Positions 55,744 to 64,000 of a DNA stretch of 64,000 nucleotides are shown here, piece by piece. The stretch comes from Diaphorobacter sp. HDW4B (GTDB lineage Bacteria > Pseudomonadota > Gammaproteobacteria > Burkholderiales > Burkholderiaceae_C): contig NZ_CP049905.1 in assembly GCF_011305535.1 (NCBI RefSeq), positions 5,144,001-5,208,000 of the forward strand. The letters are read 5' to 3'. Position 1 is the stretch's first letter, and each line of letters begins with the position of its first letter. The translations under genes and the position numbers were made by a program. The notes below the pieces were generated by a model, which saw nothing but the letters and a program-made list of their open reading frames with translations, did not search any database and was not told the origin of the DNA.

Positions 55744-55748
55744 GTTAG
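54783..55748 (+). CDS. IS481-family transposase (copy 2)
   Basis: 321 residues from the ATG at 54783 (AGGAG upstream; TTG at 54690 is an alternative). Same HTH and DDE residues as copy 1, identical up to the element end. The stop codon TAG is formed by the flanking target duplication (GAC AGT TAG), again showing that the element carries no stop of its own. Confidence 0.92.
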   Translation: MLISLHKNATTTPAIRLALQQSSASDHELAQQYGIGLGTVRKWRHRTSVQDESHTAHHLQTTLNAAQEELVIYLRSQLLLPLDDLLAVVHEFIEPAMSRSALDRLLRRRGHSRLPTAVRAEHESKPFKAYEPGYVHIDVKYLPQMQDENKRRYVFVAIDRATRWVFIQIKQYKTAAAAHAFLATLKKAACFKIRTILTDNGKEFSDRLFGKHEKQPSGDHEFDLLCKELGIEHRLTRPRTPRTNGMVERFNGRLSQVLRTHHFNSAEDLEKTLHRFVWLYNQQIPQKALRHETPVQALKRWQASHPKLFEKNVRNHPGPDS

Positions 55749-55818
55749 ATCACAGAGGCGTCGCGAGAAGTCGCTATATCTTTTGGACGCGGATACACCA
55801 CTGCCATCAATGCCAGTT

Positions 55819-57090
55819 GGGAACCTCTCAAAACCTCCCGACGTCGCTGACTCACGTCATCTGATGCAGTAAATTCGCAGCATGATCACCCCCCGCAGTG
55901 CCCTGAAGTTCGACCTGTTCGCCGAAGCCTCCCGCAAGCGCAAGATCGATGAAGTGGGCGATCCGCTGCAAGTCATTGCGCAGCACATCGACTTCACCGC
56001 GCTGGCCCGTCTGGTCGATGGAATCATCGAGCGCAGTGATGGGCGCAAGGGTGGTCGTCCGGCCTATCCCACTGAGGTCATGGTACGGGTGATGGTCCTG
56101 AAGAGGCTCTACAACCTCTCGGACGAGCAGATGGAATATCAACTGCTTGACCGCATGAGCTACCAGCGATTTTGTTTGCTGCAAGACTCGATGAACGTTC
56201 CGGACCGCAACACCATCTGGCGCTTTGGCGAGCGCCTGGGCGTGGATGGAGCCACGGCTTTGCTGCATGGCGTGGACGAGCAATTGCATCGTCATGGCTA
56301 CATCGCGCGCGGTGGTCAGGCCATCGATGCGACCTTGGTGCCAGCACCGCGCCAACGCATGAACAAGGGCGAACGCGAGCAACTCTCCAACGGCCAAAGA
56401 CCTGAATGGGGTGATGCCAAAGATCGGCAAAAAGACATCGATGCCACCCACACCAAGAAGCACGGCAAGCGCTACTTTGGCTACAAGCTGAGTGTGAGCG
56501 TCGATCACAAACACGGCTTCATCCGGGGCGTGGCCACGGGGACAGCGAGCGAGCACGACGGCCATCACTTCGATGAAGTGCTGGATATGAAGAACACCGG
56601 CAAAGAGGTCAATGCCGACAAGGCCTACCCGAGCGCTCAACGCATCAAGATGCTCAAGGTGTTGGGCTTCAAAGATGGCATCCAGCGCAAAGCCAAAGCG
56701 AAGCAGCCGCTCAGCGAATGTCAGGAGCAACGCAATCAACGCATTGCCAAGCGCCGTGCGCGTGTCGAGCACGTGTTTGCAGGCATCCGTCACATGGGCG
56801 ACAAGTTCGTGCGCACGATTGGACAGACCAGAGCCACCACGGTCATGACGATGATGGTTGCGTGCTACAACTTGAAGCGCCTGGCGTCGTTCCTTGAAAA
56901 CAAGGTCGATCCGTTCTTCAAAACAGCGAGCTCAAAGAGACCGGTGCGCCTGCAAACGGCGAAGGCCTGAGAGTCGGGGGCGCAATGGGCCCGAAATGAC
57001 CCAAATCTGCGTTGAACAAACCAGTCAATGAGCAATCTGCTCGCCATGCGGAGTGGGCGACTGGGGAATCGCCGGTTGTGAGAGGTTCCC
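55819..57090 (+). mobile_element. IS5-family insertion sequence
   Basis: The transposase gene is framed by inverted termini GGGAACCTCTCA (55819-55830) and TGAGAGGTTCCC (57079-57090). The pairing extends only partly beyond 12 bp. No obvious target-site duplication is visible, so the exact ends or the insertion history remain unclear. Confidence 0.85.
55882..56970 (+). CDS. IS5-family transposase
   Basis: 362 residues, apparently complete. N-terminal DUF772-type region (KGGRPAYPTEVMVRVMVLKRLYNLSDEQMEYQLLDRMSYQRFC), then a DDE nuclease core: GGQAIDATLVPAP (Asp), EVNADKAYPS (Asp) and RARVEHVFAGIRHMG (Glu). It is flanked by terminal repeats and located between the IS481 copy and the ICE-like genes. 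Confidence 0.93.
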   Translation: MITPRSALKFDLFAEASRKRKIDEVGDPLQVIAQHIDFTALARLVDGIIERSDGRKGGRPAYPTEVMVRVMVLKRLYNLSDEQMEYQLLDRMSYQRFCLLQDSMNVPDRNTIWRFGERLGVDGATALLHGVDEQLHRHGYIARGGQAIDATLVPAPRQRMNKGEREQLSNGQRPEWGDAKDRQKDIDATHTKKHGKRYFGYKLSVSVDHKHGFIRGVATGTASEHDGHHFDEVLDMKNTGKEVNADKAYPSAQRIKMLKVLGFKDGIQRKAKAKQPLSECQEQRNQRIAKRRARVEHVFAGIRHMGDKFVRTIGQTRATTVMTMMVACYNLKRLASFLENKVDPFFKTASSKRPVRLQTAKA

Positions 57091-57449
57091 TCTTGCACTC
57101 CACGCGCGAAATTCACAAGCCATCCCCACTCCCTATGGAAATTTGTTTCCAGAATGTAAGGCGGCATTTGAATTTAATCAATTGTAATAAACTATATCGC
57201 CATATCGATTGACATTTGATATTGCTCAAATCAATTTTGACCAACGAAATTGGGAAACCTCTGCACAAATCCTGATGATCTGAGCTCAGCGTTCAGAACA
57301 CACGCAGAGTAGATGTGAAGCAAAGCAATCTTGGGATGACTGATACCGCAAAGCGCACGTATCGCTGGCAGTTCCTGGAATCCTTGGCGCGAGTTTTTCC
57401 ATAGCGCGCACTTGTTGCTTTACATGGCGCACGTCATGTGCGTGCAAAT
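57091..57449. other. Intergenic region between IS5 and the SNF2 helicase gene
   Basis: 359 bp with no supported gene. AT-rich between 57150 and 57260. No integration site, tRNA or terminator was recognised here. Confidence 0.4.
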
Positions 57450-59471
57450 TTACGGGAGACCGTTTAACGAAAGCGACATTGCATCAGGGATAGTCGAAAC
57501 CCATTGTTTCAGGCTCCGCTCATTGACTACCGTGGTGTTTGACGTCGATTGCTGTGGAACCGCTTCAACAACATCCATCTCGGTTTCCCGTTTGCCTTCC
57601 AGTATCTGCCTCACTGCCTCGTCAATCGTGTTTGGAATCATGGGCACAATCACCGTCACATCGCGCTTCTGACCCAACCGATATGCCCGATCTTCCGCCT
57701 GACGCATGAGTGCTGGCGTCCATGGCATCGACGCAAACACCACATAATTCGCGGCAGTCAGCGTGATACCGACACCTGCGGCCATCGTTGTGCCGATGAA
57801 CACCCGAACGTCGGGATCGTCCTGAAACGCATCAATGGCTTTCTGACGCTTCGTGGCTGAGTCAGCGCCGACCAGTCGCACGGCCTTGACTCCTGCAAAA
57901 GCAAACGCGTCGTACATGGCGTTCACGGTGCTCATGTACTCGCAGAAAATGATGATCTTGTCCTCTGCCTGCAGGCTCTCCACGGTCTCGATGAGGAACT
58001 GAGTTTTGAGCGTCTCCAGACACTGGCGCAGCTTGGTGATCTTGGGCATGGCCGTCAACGACATGTCCGAGTAGATATCGCGGTACGCCGCCAAGCCGCC
58101 TGCTGGTGAGATGTACCGCATCTGGTGGGTCTTGGATCCAAAGTCCTTCAGCACATCCTTGCGCCTGCGAAGCATCCAACCCGAGAGCGCGTTGGCCAAC
58201 GTGGCTCGCTTGTCCTTTCCGCCAGTGAACTCGGACCTGAAGTCTTTCATTGACATCGAGCCCAGCGGGTGGCCGGTCAGCCGCAGCAGTGTGTGCAGCT
58301 CGATCTCCCTGTTCAGTAGCGGTGTGCCGGTCACCACGTAGCGCTTGGGGATCCGCGTGGCCATGACAAACGCATTGCGCGTCCGTCCCGACTTGTGCTC
58401 CTTCAGGTAGTGCGCCTCGTCGACCGCCATCACCGCGAACTCCAGACCCACCTCGCGCACCAAACCGCCCAGTCGTTCATAGTTGGCGATGACCCAGTTG
58501 CATTCGTACAAGCGAGAGATCCGATCCTCTCCGACGAAGCCCACCTGAGCTTCTGTATAGACCGCGTGAATCTCGCGCTCCCAATTGATCCGCAGCGAGG
58601 CCGGGCACAGGATGAGTACCCTGCCCTCGCCTGCCGCCAACCGTGCGCCCACGACCGTCTGGCGGGTCTTGCCAAGGCCCATGTCATCCCCCAGACAGGC
58701 TCCCGTCTGTCCCACGATATGCCGCACACCAGCCACCTGATAATCCCGCAGTCCCGAACTGGCCGCGATCTCAGCCAGTTGCGCCTCGTCGATTGCGACT
58801 CGCACGCTTTCTTGCAGCTCCGCCGACATGTAGCCCGTGCCATTGTCGGCCTCCTCGGAGGCTCCATCACCCCGCGCTGGAGAAGGCGAAGGCACCTTGA
58901 TCGGCGAACTCTCAGGCACAGCTGAAACGAGATCCTCCAGGACGACCTGCTGCTCGTGCTCAAAGATGAACTCCGGAATGACGCCCGCGATACTCCTCAG
59001 CACCTCGAAAATCCGCGTCGCACCACCGCGGACTTGCCAGGCGGAAGCCGGTTTGTGAAAACTCCCGTTGAGCACCCGCATCGCCTTCACACACAGCGCG
59101 TCATATGCAAAGCTGACCGCGTGCTGGCCCTTGCTCAAATCGCCTTTGGAAAGCTCGAAGATCTGCACGTCAAGGAGCTGCGTGAAGAAGTCCGGCTCAG
59201 GCGAGCGCAGTGCCGCATGCAGCAACGTGGACGCTCCGTCCAGATCCACGTGCTCGCCGTCGTAGACCGCACGCAACCAAGCCAGAGCACGATCCACATC
59301 AGTCTGCTCCAGCACCCACATGCGACGTCCGGGACACCACCATGCTCCAGTTCTGGAGAGCTTGCTCGCCATGCCGGGCACATTGAACAGTTGCATGCCC
59401 AGTCGACGACCATCAAACACCGCCTGAACCAGCAGTTGAGGTGCAGAAAGTGTGATCGGGGAAATGCTCAT
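57450..59471 (-). CDS. SNF2/DEAD-box family helicase
   Basis: 673 residues. A SMARCAL1/HepA-like organisation: N-terminal region to about 240, then the ATPase core with GDDMGLGKTRQ (Walker A), VDEAHYLKEH (Walker B, DEAH) and VVTGTPLLNRE, followed by the C-terminal helicase lobe with IIIFCEYMS, FIGTTMAAGVGITLTAANYVVF and ALMRQAEDRAYRLGQ. The family remodels DNA or protein-DNA complexes. It ends close to the IS5 region and is the first of the ICE-type genes. Confidence 0.88.
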   Translation of the reverse strand: MSISPITLSAPQLLVQAVFDGRRLGMQLFNVPGMASKLSRTGAWWCPGRRMWVLEQTDVDRALAWLRAVYDGEHVDLDGASTLLHAALRSPEPDFFTQLLDVQIFELSKGDLSKGQHAVSFAYDALCVKAMRVLNGSFHKPASAWQVRGGATRIFEVLRSIAGVIPEFIFEHEQQVVLEDLVSAVPESSPIKVPSPSPARGDGASEEADNGTGYMSAELQESVRVAIDEAQLAEIAASSGLRDYQVAGVRHIVGQTGACLGDDMGLGKTRQTVVGARLAAGEGRVLILCPASLRINWEREIHAVYTEAQVGFVGEDRISRLYECNWVIANYERLGGLVREVGLEFAVMAVDEAHYLKEHKSGRTRNAFVMATRIPKRYVVTGTPLLNREIELHTLLRLTGHPLGSMSMKDFRSEFTGGKDKRATLANALSGWMLRRRKDVLKDFGSKTHQMRYISPAGGLAAYRDIYSDMSLTAMPKITKLRQCLETLKTQFLIETVESLQAEDKIIIFCEYMSTVNAMYDAFAFAGVKAVRLVGADSATKRQKAIDAFQDDPDVRVFIGTTMAAGVGITLTAANYVVFASMPWTPALMRQAEDRAYRLGQKRDVTVIVPMIPNTIDEAVRQILEGKRETEMDVVEAVPQQSTSNTTVVNERSLKQWVSTIPDAMSLSLNGLP

Positions 59472-59563
59472 CTCGAAAGTTCTGGCTCAAATACTGAATT
59501 CGAGACGCTCAACATGTGATGACAGCGTCGCCATCACCACACATTGAACGCTGCGCAGGGATA

Positions 59564-59980
59564 TCAGGCGGGTTCCTCCGCTACATCCTTCTCTGCGTTT
59601 TCGCGCTGCGACTGCGCAAAGGTGATGCTCTCAATACGTGAAAGCTGCAACGCCACGTCTTCCGCAACGATCTTGATCACCTGCACATCGTTGCCGTTCT
59701 CATCCCGGCCATAGAAGTCACGTTCCTCGCCGATCACCAGCACACGAGCACCCCGCCGCAGATGCTGCGCACAGGCTTCGGCCTTGCTGCCGTAGATCTC
59801 GACTTCACGCCAGAATCCACCGATCTGGGATATCTCCCCGGTCCCCTGATCCGTTCCGTAGCGCCCAAAAAACACGCGCATGTTGGCGACCACGAACTCC
59901 TCGGCGGAATTCTTCTTCTTGATCCGCTGAAGCGTTGGCGACTTGGCCAGATTTCCTTTGCCGATAAACAGGTTCTGCAT
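59564..59980 (-). CDS. ssb: ICE-type single-stranded DNA-binding protein
   Basis: 138 residues from the ATG at 59980 (GGGAG site). An OB-fold: NLFIGKGNLAKSPTLQRIKKKN, VANMRVFFGRYG, FWREVEIYGSKAEACAQHLRRGARVLVIGEERDFYGRDENG. The C-terminal acidic tail is shorter than in housekeeping SSB. It protects single-stranded DNA during ICE transfer or replication. Confidence 0.87.
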   Translation of the reverse strand: MQNLFIGKGNLAKSPTLQRIKKKNSAEEFVVANMRVFFGRYGTDQGTGEISQIGGFWREVEIYGSKAEACAQHLRRGARVLVIGEERDFYGRDENGNDVQVIKIVAEDVALQLSRIESITFAQSQRENAEKDVAEEPA

Positions 59981-60061
59981 AACAACTCCCTCTCGGCGCA
60001 ATTCAAATTGCTCACCCTGATGCACCAGTCCGGGTGAGCACCTCCCTCCGAAACCTTGTAC

Positions 60062-60589
60062 TCATGCCATCGACATCCCGCGCACCGGAATGACTTTGGC
60101 AAAGACATGCGTTTGACGCCGTTGAACCTCCTGCCTCACTTCTCGCGTGGCCTTGCGCAGGCGCAGATGTCGGGCGTTCAGTTCCAGTGCCCTCTCATTG
60201 GCCTGCTCGTACCAGTGGCGAACAGCGCTCGGCAAACATGAATAGATGGCCATTGCGTCCTCCCAAGAAACATGTTTGCGACTGCCCACGCCACGCCAGC
60301 GCAGCGCCATGTATCCGTCGGAAGAACGACGGTGCTCGGCCAGATAGATCTGCAGGCCCGGGACCTTTCTGGTGATCACCGACAGCTCGGTCATGCTTGC
60401 TTCGACCGTGTCAACTTCGATCACCAACTGGCGCAGCGTCTGGGCGGTGCCCCTACCCTTAAAGGCATTTGTGTCAGCCAGGCTTTGACAGGCTTCGCCC
60501 ACCATCGTCTCCCTCGCCCACGCGATCACGTTGACACGGTTCCACACCGGATACTTCCGCCCACCCCTTTCTTCACGATGCCCTTTCAT
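60062..60589 (-). CDS. DUF3158-like ICE protein
   Basis: 175 residues from the ATG at 60589 with an AGGAAAG site; a GTG at 60640 that overlaps the preceding stop is a possible start. Sequence such as MTELSVITRKVPGLQIYLAEHRRSSDGYMALRWRG matches the DUF3158 family found in the ICE maintenance module. Function unknown. Confidence 0.68.
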   Translation of the reverse strand: MKGHREERGGRKYPVWNRVNVIAWARETMVGEACQSLADTNAFKGRGTAQTLRQLVIEVDTVEASMTELSVITRKVPGLQIYLAEHRRSSDGYMALRWRGVGSRKHVSWEDAMAIYSCLPSAVRHWYEQANERALELNARHLRLRKATREVRQEVQRRQTHVFAKVIPVRGMSMA

Positions 60590-60636
60590 CACCACTTTCC
60601 TTTCTTCACACCTGCGCCAACCTACTGGACATCGCT

Positions 60637-61749
60637 TCACACAAGACCTGACTCTGCTTCCTGACCGAGTACCGCCATTGCCTCAGCCTTGGACATTTCC
60701 ACGCCGACAGACTGCAACAACCTCCTCTCGTGCTCGGTCAGCGAATATCTGCGTCGTGAATGCCTTGGCTGCATCTTTGCGGTGAACACATCTGCAGGCA
60801 CCATGCCGAAGACCTCTTTCACGAACTCGACGCGCTTGTTCGCCTCCTCTGTTGCATACTCCACAATGAAGTCCAGCCGAGTGAGTCCGTGGATTTCCGA
60901 ACGGGCAAGCCAGCGGTCGAAGCGTCCTGTTTCATTGAAAATGCGGCGCACAAAGCGTGTGAGCTCGGCGATGGTCTGGCGCATCTGTGCATCGCTGCGC
61001 AAGGTCTTGCGAGCCAGCGTCTTCTGCAATCGCACGAAGTAGTCGTAGTCCACGATCAACCTACTGATGGCGTAGCCGTATGGCGACCGGAAGCCCAGTT
61101 GCAATGCTTGTGGTTCGGCCGATTTGAGGACAGAGAAGCTCAGGCCGCGATCATGCTGACGATGCAGAAGTGCTTCAGCGTCCTTGATTTCTGAGCGCAG
61201 GCGCTCTTCCACTTCGCCAATGGACTGCTCATGGCGCAACAGTGCCCAGTCAGCGTATGGGTTGTCGTTGGCCGTCAGAATCCACAGATTGCGCAACGAG
61301 CTGGCAATGCGTCGACCACCAACGATGGGTGCGACCTCGGAACCCGGCTCTCGCCCGCGCCCCATGAAGAGACGGAAGGCCTCTTTGGTGTGCAGCGTCA
61401 TCGTGTCGTCCTCGGAATCCACGAGTCGGCCCAACTCATCCATGGCAAAGTATTCCGCCGGTTTGACTTGCTGGTCAGAGCCTTTGCGCGTCTGGAACTG
61501 CGCCTGCATTTTTGCCAAACGGTCTTTTCTCTCTTCCAGTTCCAGATAACGCTCGTAGAGCGGATCGGACTCATCCATCGAGCCTGCGAGAAAGCCCGCC
61601 AAAACGGACTCCTCCCCGGCAATCGAATAGCCGTCATCGAATGGTGATCTGGCTTCTGTCGAAAAGCCAATGGCAGATTTGGGCGCGGCAATCAGCGCCT
61701 CAGGATCAGGAGCAACACTCCTGCCCACGGTTGATTTTTTGGTGGCCAT
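60637..61749 (-). CDS. PFL_4669-family integrating conjugative element protein
   Basis: 370 residues. It contains MDELGRLVDSEDDTMTLHTKEAFRLFMGR...GRRIASSLRNLWILTANDNPYADWALLRHE, the family core, and a basic C-terminus. Members occur in many ICEs of this class, next to ssb and DUF3158 genes, as here. Molecular role is not established; involvement in element replication or partition is inferred from context. Confidence 0.8.
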   Translation of the reverse strand: MATKKSTVGRSVAPDPEALIAAPKSAIGFSTEARSPFDDGYSIAGEESVLAGFLAGSMDESDPLYERYLELEERKDRLAKMQAQFQTRKGSDQQVKPAEYFAMDELGRLVDSEDDTMTLHTKEAFRLFMGRGREPGSEVAPIVGGRRIASSLRNLWILTANDNPYADWALLRHEQSIGEVEERLRSEIKDAEALLHRQHDRGLSFSVLKSAEPQALQLGFRSPYGYAISRLIVDYDYFVRLQKTLARKTLRSDAQMRQTIAELTRFVRRIFNETGRFDRWLARSEIHGLTRLDFIVEYATEEANKRVEFVKEVFGMVPADVFTAKMQPRHSRRRYSLTEHERRLLQSVGVEMSKAEAMAVLGQEAESGLV

Positions 61750-61773
61750 GATTCGCTCGCAGAAAATGGTTGA

Positions 61774-62163
61774 TCAACGGTCGGAACCTTTGAATGCGGC
61801 AAGCGGGGACGCGTTGATGGCATCAAGGAATGGGAATGGAGTGGCACGCAAGCCCGGCAGCATGGTGCTGAGAGGCTCACGATTCAGGAACTCAACCAAT
61901 GCATCTCGATTGACTGTGATGACGGTGCGGTAGTTGGGGTGAGGTTTAACGTCGATCAATCCCAAATCTGCAAGATCCGTCAGCGATCGCTGGACCTGTT
62001 TGGGTGAAATTTGGCCGTTCAATGCATCCAAGGAAATTTTGACTGCAGAGCTTTTAACTTGCCTCTCGTCCCCGTGGTCATGCAACAAATATCCAAGAAC
62101 TACGGCATCGCTGTATTTGTTTAGCCGATGCACGATATGAGTGAAAAGCTGCTCACTAGTCAT
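61774..62163 (-). CDS. Small winged-helix-like ICE protein, candidate regulator
   Basis: 129 residues from the ATG at 62163 with a perfect GGAGG site. The middle (GQISPKQVQRSLTDLADLGLIDVKPHPN...RTVITVNRDALVEFL) looks like a winged helix. The gene lies directly downstream of two near-identical palindromes (62196-62212 and 62232-62248), so self-repression is plausible. The longer frame to 62301 runs through these palindromes and is not the real start. Confidence 0.62.
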   Translation of the reverse strand: MTSEQLFTHIVHRLNKYSDAVVLGYLLHDHGDERQVKSSAVKISLDALNGQISPKQVQRSLTDLADLGLIDVKPHPNYRTVITVNRDALVEFLNREPLSTMLPGLRATPFPFLDAINASPLAAFKGSDR

Positions 62164-62195
62164 TTGACCTCCGATGAATTGATGACTTCGTTCAC

Positions 62196-62248
62196 TAAGA
62201 CAAAATGTCTTACTGCGCACTCGGTCCGCGGTAAGACAAAACGTCTCA
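62196..62248. promoter_or_regulatory. Pair of 17-bp operator-like palindromes
   Basis: TAAGACAAAATGTCTTA at 62196-62212 (perfect palindrome around an AAA spacer) and TAAGACAAAACGTCTCA at 62232-62248 (near-perfect), spaced 36 bp. They lie in the 134-bp gap upstream of the small gene at 61774 and downstream of the large gene at 62298. Regularly spaced repeats of this kind usually bind a dimeric repressor. Confidence 0.7.
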
Positions 62249-62297
62249 CCGCACCACCAACGTGTTTTGAAGCGAGAGAGCGAATCCAGTGATGGGA

Positions 62298-63992
62298 TCA
62301 CTTCGTCACCTCTCGTCGAATTGATTTCAAGTAGCGCCGGGCGTTGGCCAATCCCTCTTCGGGGGAAATCGCAGACATGGCATCAGCCTCTTGCTGCTTC
62401 TGCAGATACGCGTGATGTGCTGCGAGGCGATTCTTCCACTGCGTTTCTTCAACGCGCTGAGCAGCAACACTCTCGGCAAACGCCAATTCGATGCTTCCGG
62501 TTTCAAGGGCGTTTCGCAAAAAATGCAGGTAGCCCGGAGGGTTGGTGATCGCTTTCTTCGGATTGCCAAGCTGGCCTTCAAGCTCGTCCAGCAGCAATTG
62601 ACGATGCTCGGGACGCGCTCGGCAAAGTACCTTTCGCACGGCGTCATGCCAACTGCGATCCAATGCTGGAGGCATCTCGTACACCGCTACGTCATCCGGC
62701 CCATTCCCACTGGTTTTGCTCGCGTTGCTTTCCCCGATTTGGATTGGAATTTCTTTACTACGACGACACTCCGGTCCTGGTGGAACAGTTTCAGTGGCTT
62801 CGTCACACTCAACGATCTCGCGCGGAGCATTTGTAGTTGTATTGATAACCTTTGTTCTATTTATGTTTTGCGCTTTCGGCAGCTTAGTTTCGCGATTTGG
62901 GCAAATTGGTTTTGCGGTTTCGGCAGGTAGATTCGCGTTTTCGGCATCCTGCGTACATTCAAGTTTTGCGCTTTCGGCAACTGTTTGACACGCGCTTCCC
63001 TGTGCAGGTGTGTCAGCGGGTTGCCTGATTCCCGCAAGAGGCTTGAAGAGACGTCGAGAAACGATTCCTGAGGGGTTCCGGAGAACGTCGAGAATCAGAG
63101 ATTCCGGGGTTGATGCTTCATAAACACCTGCACGCTGGGTCAATGGTTCGGCCACAGGGCGGTCCCCAAAAAGCTGCTTTTGCACCGGCGTGGAGATATT
63201 GAACAGCCGCTTGGAATGGGGCGTGACCGGATCTGATTTCACCAATGTCAGCGAGTGCGAACTGGACAATTCCGCAGGGACTGTTGCTTGTTTCCGTGAT
63301 GCCCTCAAAGGCTTGCTTGCCTGACATTGGATCAACGCGGTCAACGCCTGCAGGTTGATCTCGACCAGATCGCCGTACTCAACGATTAGTCCCACTTGTT
63401 TGAGCCGGTCACGCGCATTGCGTTGTGTCTTGGGACCAAGGCACAAGGCATTGCGAAGTGCATTCTGGGATACCTTGAACCCAGCTCCCTGACGCGGATA
63501 CGTCATGAAGTGACGGTGCTGATGCAGGAGATAGGACAGGTACAGACCAGAGGCGACACTGCCAGTGATGTCGGCCAATGGGCGATAGAAGCTGACACAG
63601 CTTTTGAACAGCGGAAGAAGCTGCTGCCAACTCGGTACGTGATCCACCACGGACAAACCAAGCCATTTTGCAAGCTCGCCCAAGTCGACCCTGAAATGCA
63701 GCTTTGCTGGCCGACCTGCCAGCATCTCCGTCAGCAGTTTGTGCTCGATGAGGAGCTGGCGTGCGCTGACCTGTTCGCGCGTGGACAGGCCCGTGGCTTC
63801 CGTGCATTGCTTGGCGGAGAGGAAGAACCAGCCTTCCCGGCTCTGGAACTTGGTCTCGACATGCCGCGACCAATACAGAGCATGCCCCAGAAACAAAGCC
63901 GCTTTGAAGCTCCCCAGCTTGTCTGCAAGCACCGGGTGATACTGTACAAAGCCTTGGGAGCTGAGTTGATGCAGCGCGGCTTCGGTTGGCAT
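62298..63992 (-). CDS. ICE replication-type winged-helix protein (STY4528-like)
   Basis: 564 residues from the ATG at 63992, 8 bp from the window edge, so a longer start cannot be excluded. The N-terminal half has winged-helix-type sequence (LSAKQCTEATGLSTREQVSARQLLIEHKLL and KVSQNALRNALCLGPKTQRNARDRLKQVGLI). A long, poorly conserved linker covers about 300-440, and a C-terminal helical part follows (ALDRSWHDAVRKVLCRARPEHRQLLLDELEGQLGN). In ICEs of this class the corresponding gene is annotated as a STY4528-type pathogenicity-island replication protein. The DNA of the linker carries the iteron-like repeats. Confidence 0.68.
   Translation of the reverse strand: MPTEAALHQLSSQGFVQYHPVLADKLGSFKAALFLGHALYWSRHVETKFQSREGWFFLSAKQCTEATGLSTREQVSARQLLIEHKLLTEMLAGRPAKLHFRVDLGELAKWLGLSVVDHVPSWQQLLPLFKSCVSFYRPLADITGSVASGLYLSYLLHQHRHFMTYPRQGAGFKVSQNALRNALCLGPKTQRNARDRLKQVGLIVEYGDLVEINLQALTALIQCQASKPLRASRKQATVPAELSSSHSLTLVKSDPVTPHSKRLFNISTPVQKQLFGDRPVAEPLTQRAGVYEASTPESLILDVLRNPSGIVSRRLFKPLAGIRQPADTPAQGSACQTVAESAKLECTQDAENANLPAETAKPICPNRETKLPKAQNINRTKVINTTTNAPREIVECDEATETVPPGPECRRSKEIPIQIGESNASKTSGNGPDDVAVYEMPPALDRSWHDAVRKVLCRARPEHRQLLLDELEGQLGNPKKAITNPPGYLHFLRNALETGSIELAFAESVAAQRVEETQWKNRLAAHHAYLQKQQEADAMSAISPEEGLANARRYLKSIRREVTK
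62866..62979 (+). repeat. Five iteron-like 16-bp repeats inside the replication-type gene
   Basis: Copies of TTTTGCGCTTTCGGCA start at 62866 (exact), 62888 (13/16), 62910 (15/16), 62931 (13/16) and 62964 (exact). Spacings are 22, 22, 21 and 33 bp, close to whole helical turns. They fall in three different reading frames of the overlapping gene, so the conservation is in DNA, not protein. An AT-rich stretch at 62831-62865 adjoins them. This is the structure of a plasmid-type origin with its initiator-binding sites. Confidence 0.75.
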
Positions 63993-64000
63993 GGCTCTTT

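Larger units (their letters stand above)
57450..64000 (-). mobile_element. Part of an integrative and conjugative element (clc/PAPI-1/SPI-7 type)
   Basis: The block SNF2 helicase, SSB, DUF3158-like, PFL_4669-like, small winged-helix and replication-type genes, all on the minus strand, is characteristic of the replication and maintenance module of this ICE class. Partition genes would be expected further right, outside the window. The left end has been overwritten or bounded by IS elements. No ICE integrase is seen. Confidence 0.75.

Overview
The window looks like a Burkholderiales chromosome, probably Comamonadaceae. This is inferred from the high GC, the ArgK/MeaB-linked propionyl-CoA carboxylase operon, Bug-type solute receptors, two proteins with IPTL-CTERM-like sorting tails and the overall gene repertoire; no rRNA or tRNA gene was seen that would fix the genus.

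Positions 1-33.9 kb read as ordinary chromosome. They hold the 5' part of dusA, a large secreted HExxH/VWA protein, an acyl-CoA ligase, a GntR regulator facing the methylmalonyl-CoA mutase/MeaB/propionyl-CoA carboxylase operon, a DUF4240-like lipoprotein, an MFS/LysR divergent pair, a HipBA pair, a Bug receptor/CoA-transferase/enoyl-CoA hydratase operon followed by a TSUP permease, a YdcF-like protein, a VOC protein that may be the missing methylmalonyl-CoA epimerase and a thioesterase. Then come bioB, a DUF11/IPTL-CTERM surface protein, a second TSUP permease, a DODA-like dioxygenase, a GNAT protein, an RNase H-like protein and a second LysR regulator.

At 33.95-35.51 kb lies a 1.5 kb Xer-type element bounded by two dif-like sites that share a central region and one arm. 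It carries a xafT-like activator gene and four translationally coupled small phage-like genes. In the integrated state the xafT start codon is stranded at the far right end of the element; joining the two sites would place it in frame again.

Positions 36.75-54.09 kb are the striking accessory region: 13 genes, all on the minus strand, flanked by two apparently identical 1071-bp IS481-family copies in opposite orientation, each with its own 6-bp target duplication. In transcription order the genes encode two small secreted DUF4384-like proteins, an OmpA-like protein, a DUF4384 lipoprotein, a second OmpA-like protein, an ECF-type sigma factor, a probable membrane anti-sigma protein, and then seven exported caspase-family (peptidase C14) proteins. 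Two caspases are fused to BugD-like receptors, one to a GltI-like receptor, two to an unrecognised AT-rich domain, and the last two carry EF-hand loops and DUF4384. I infer a sigma-controlled envelope system in which caspase activity is coupled to ligand-binding domains.

An IS5-family element follows at 55.8-57.1 kb. From 57.45 kb to the end are genes typical of the clc/PAPI-1/SPI-7 type of integrative conjugative element: SNF2 helicase, SSB, a DUF3158-like protein, a PFL_4669-like protein, a small winged-helix candidate and a large replication-type protein. Inside the last gene are five helically phased 16-bp repeats in three different reading frames, which look like iterons of a replication origin.
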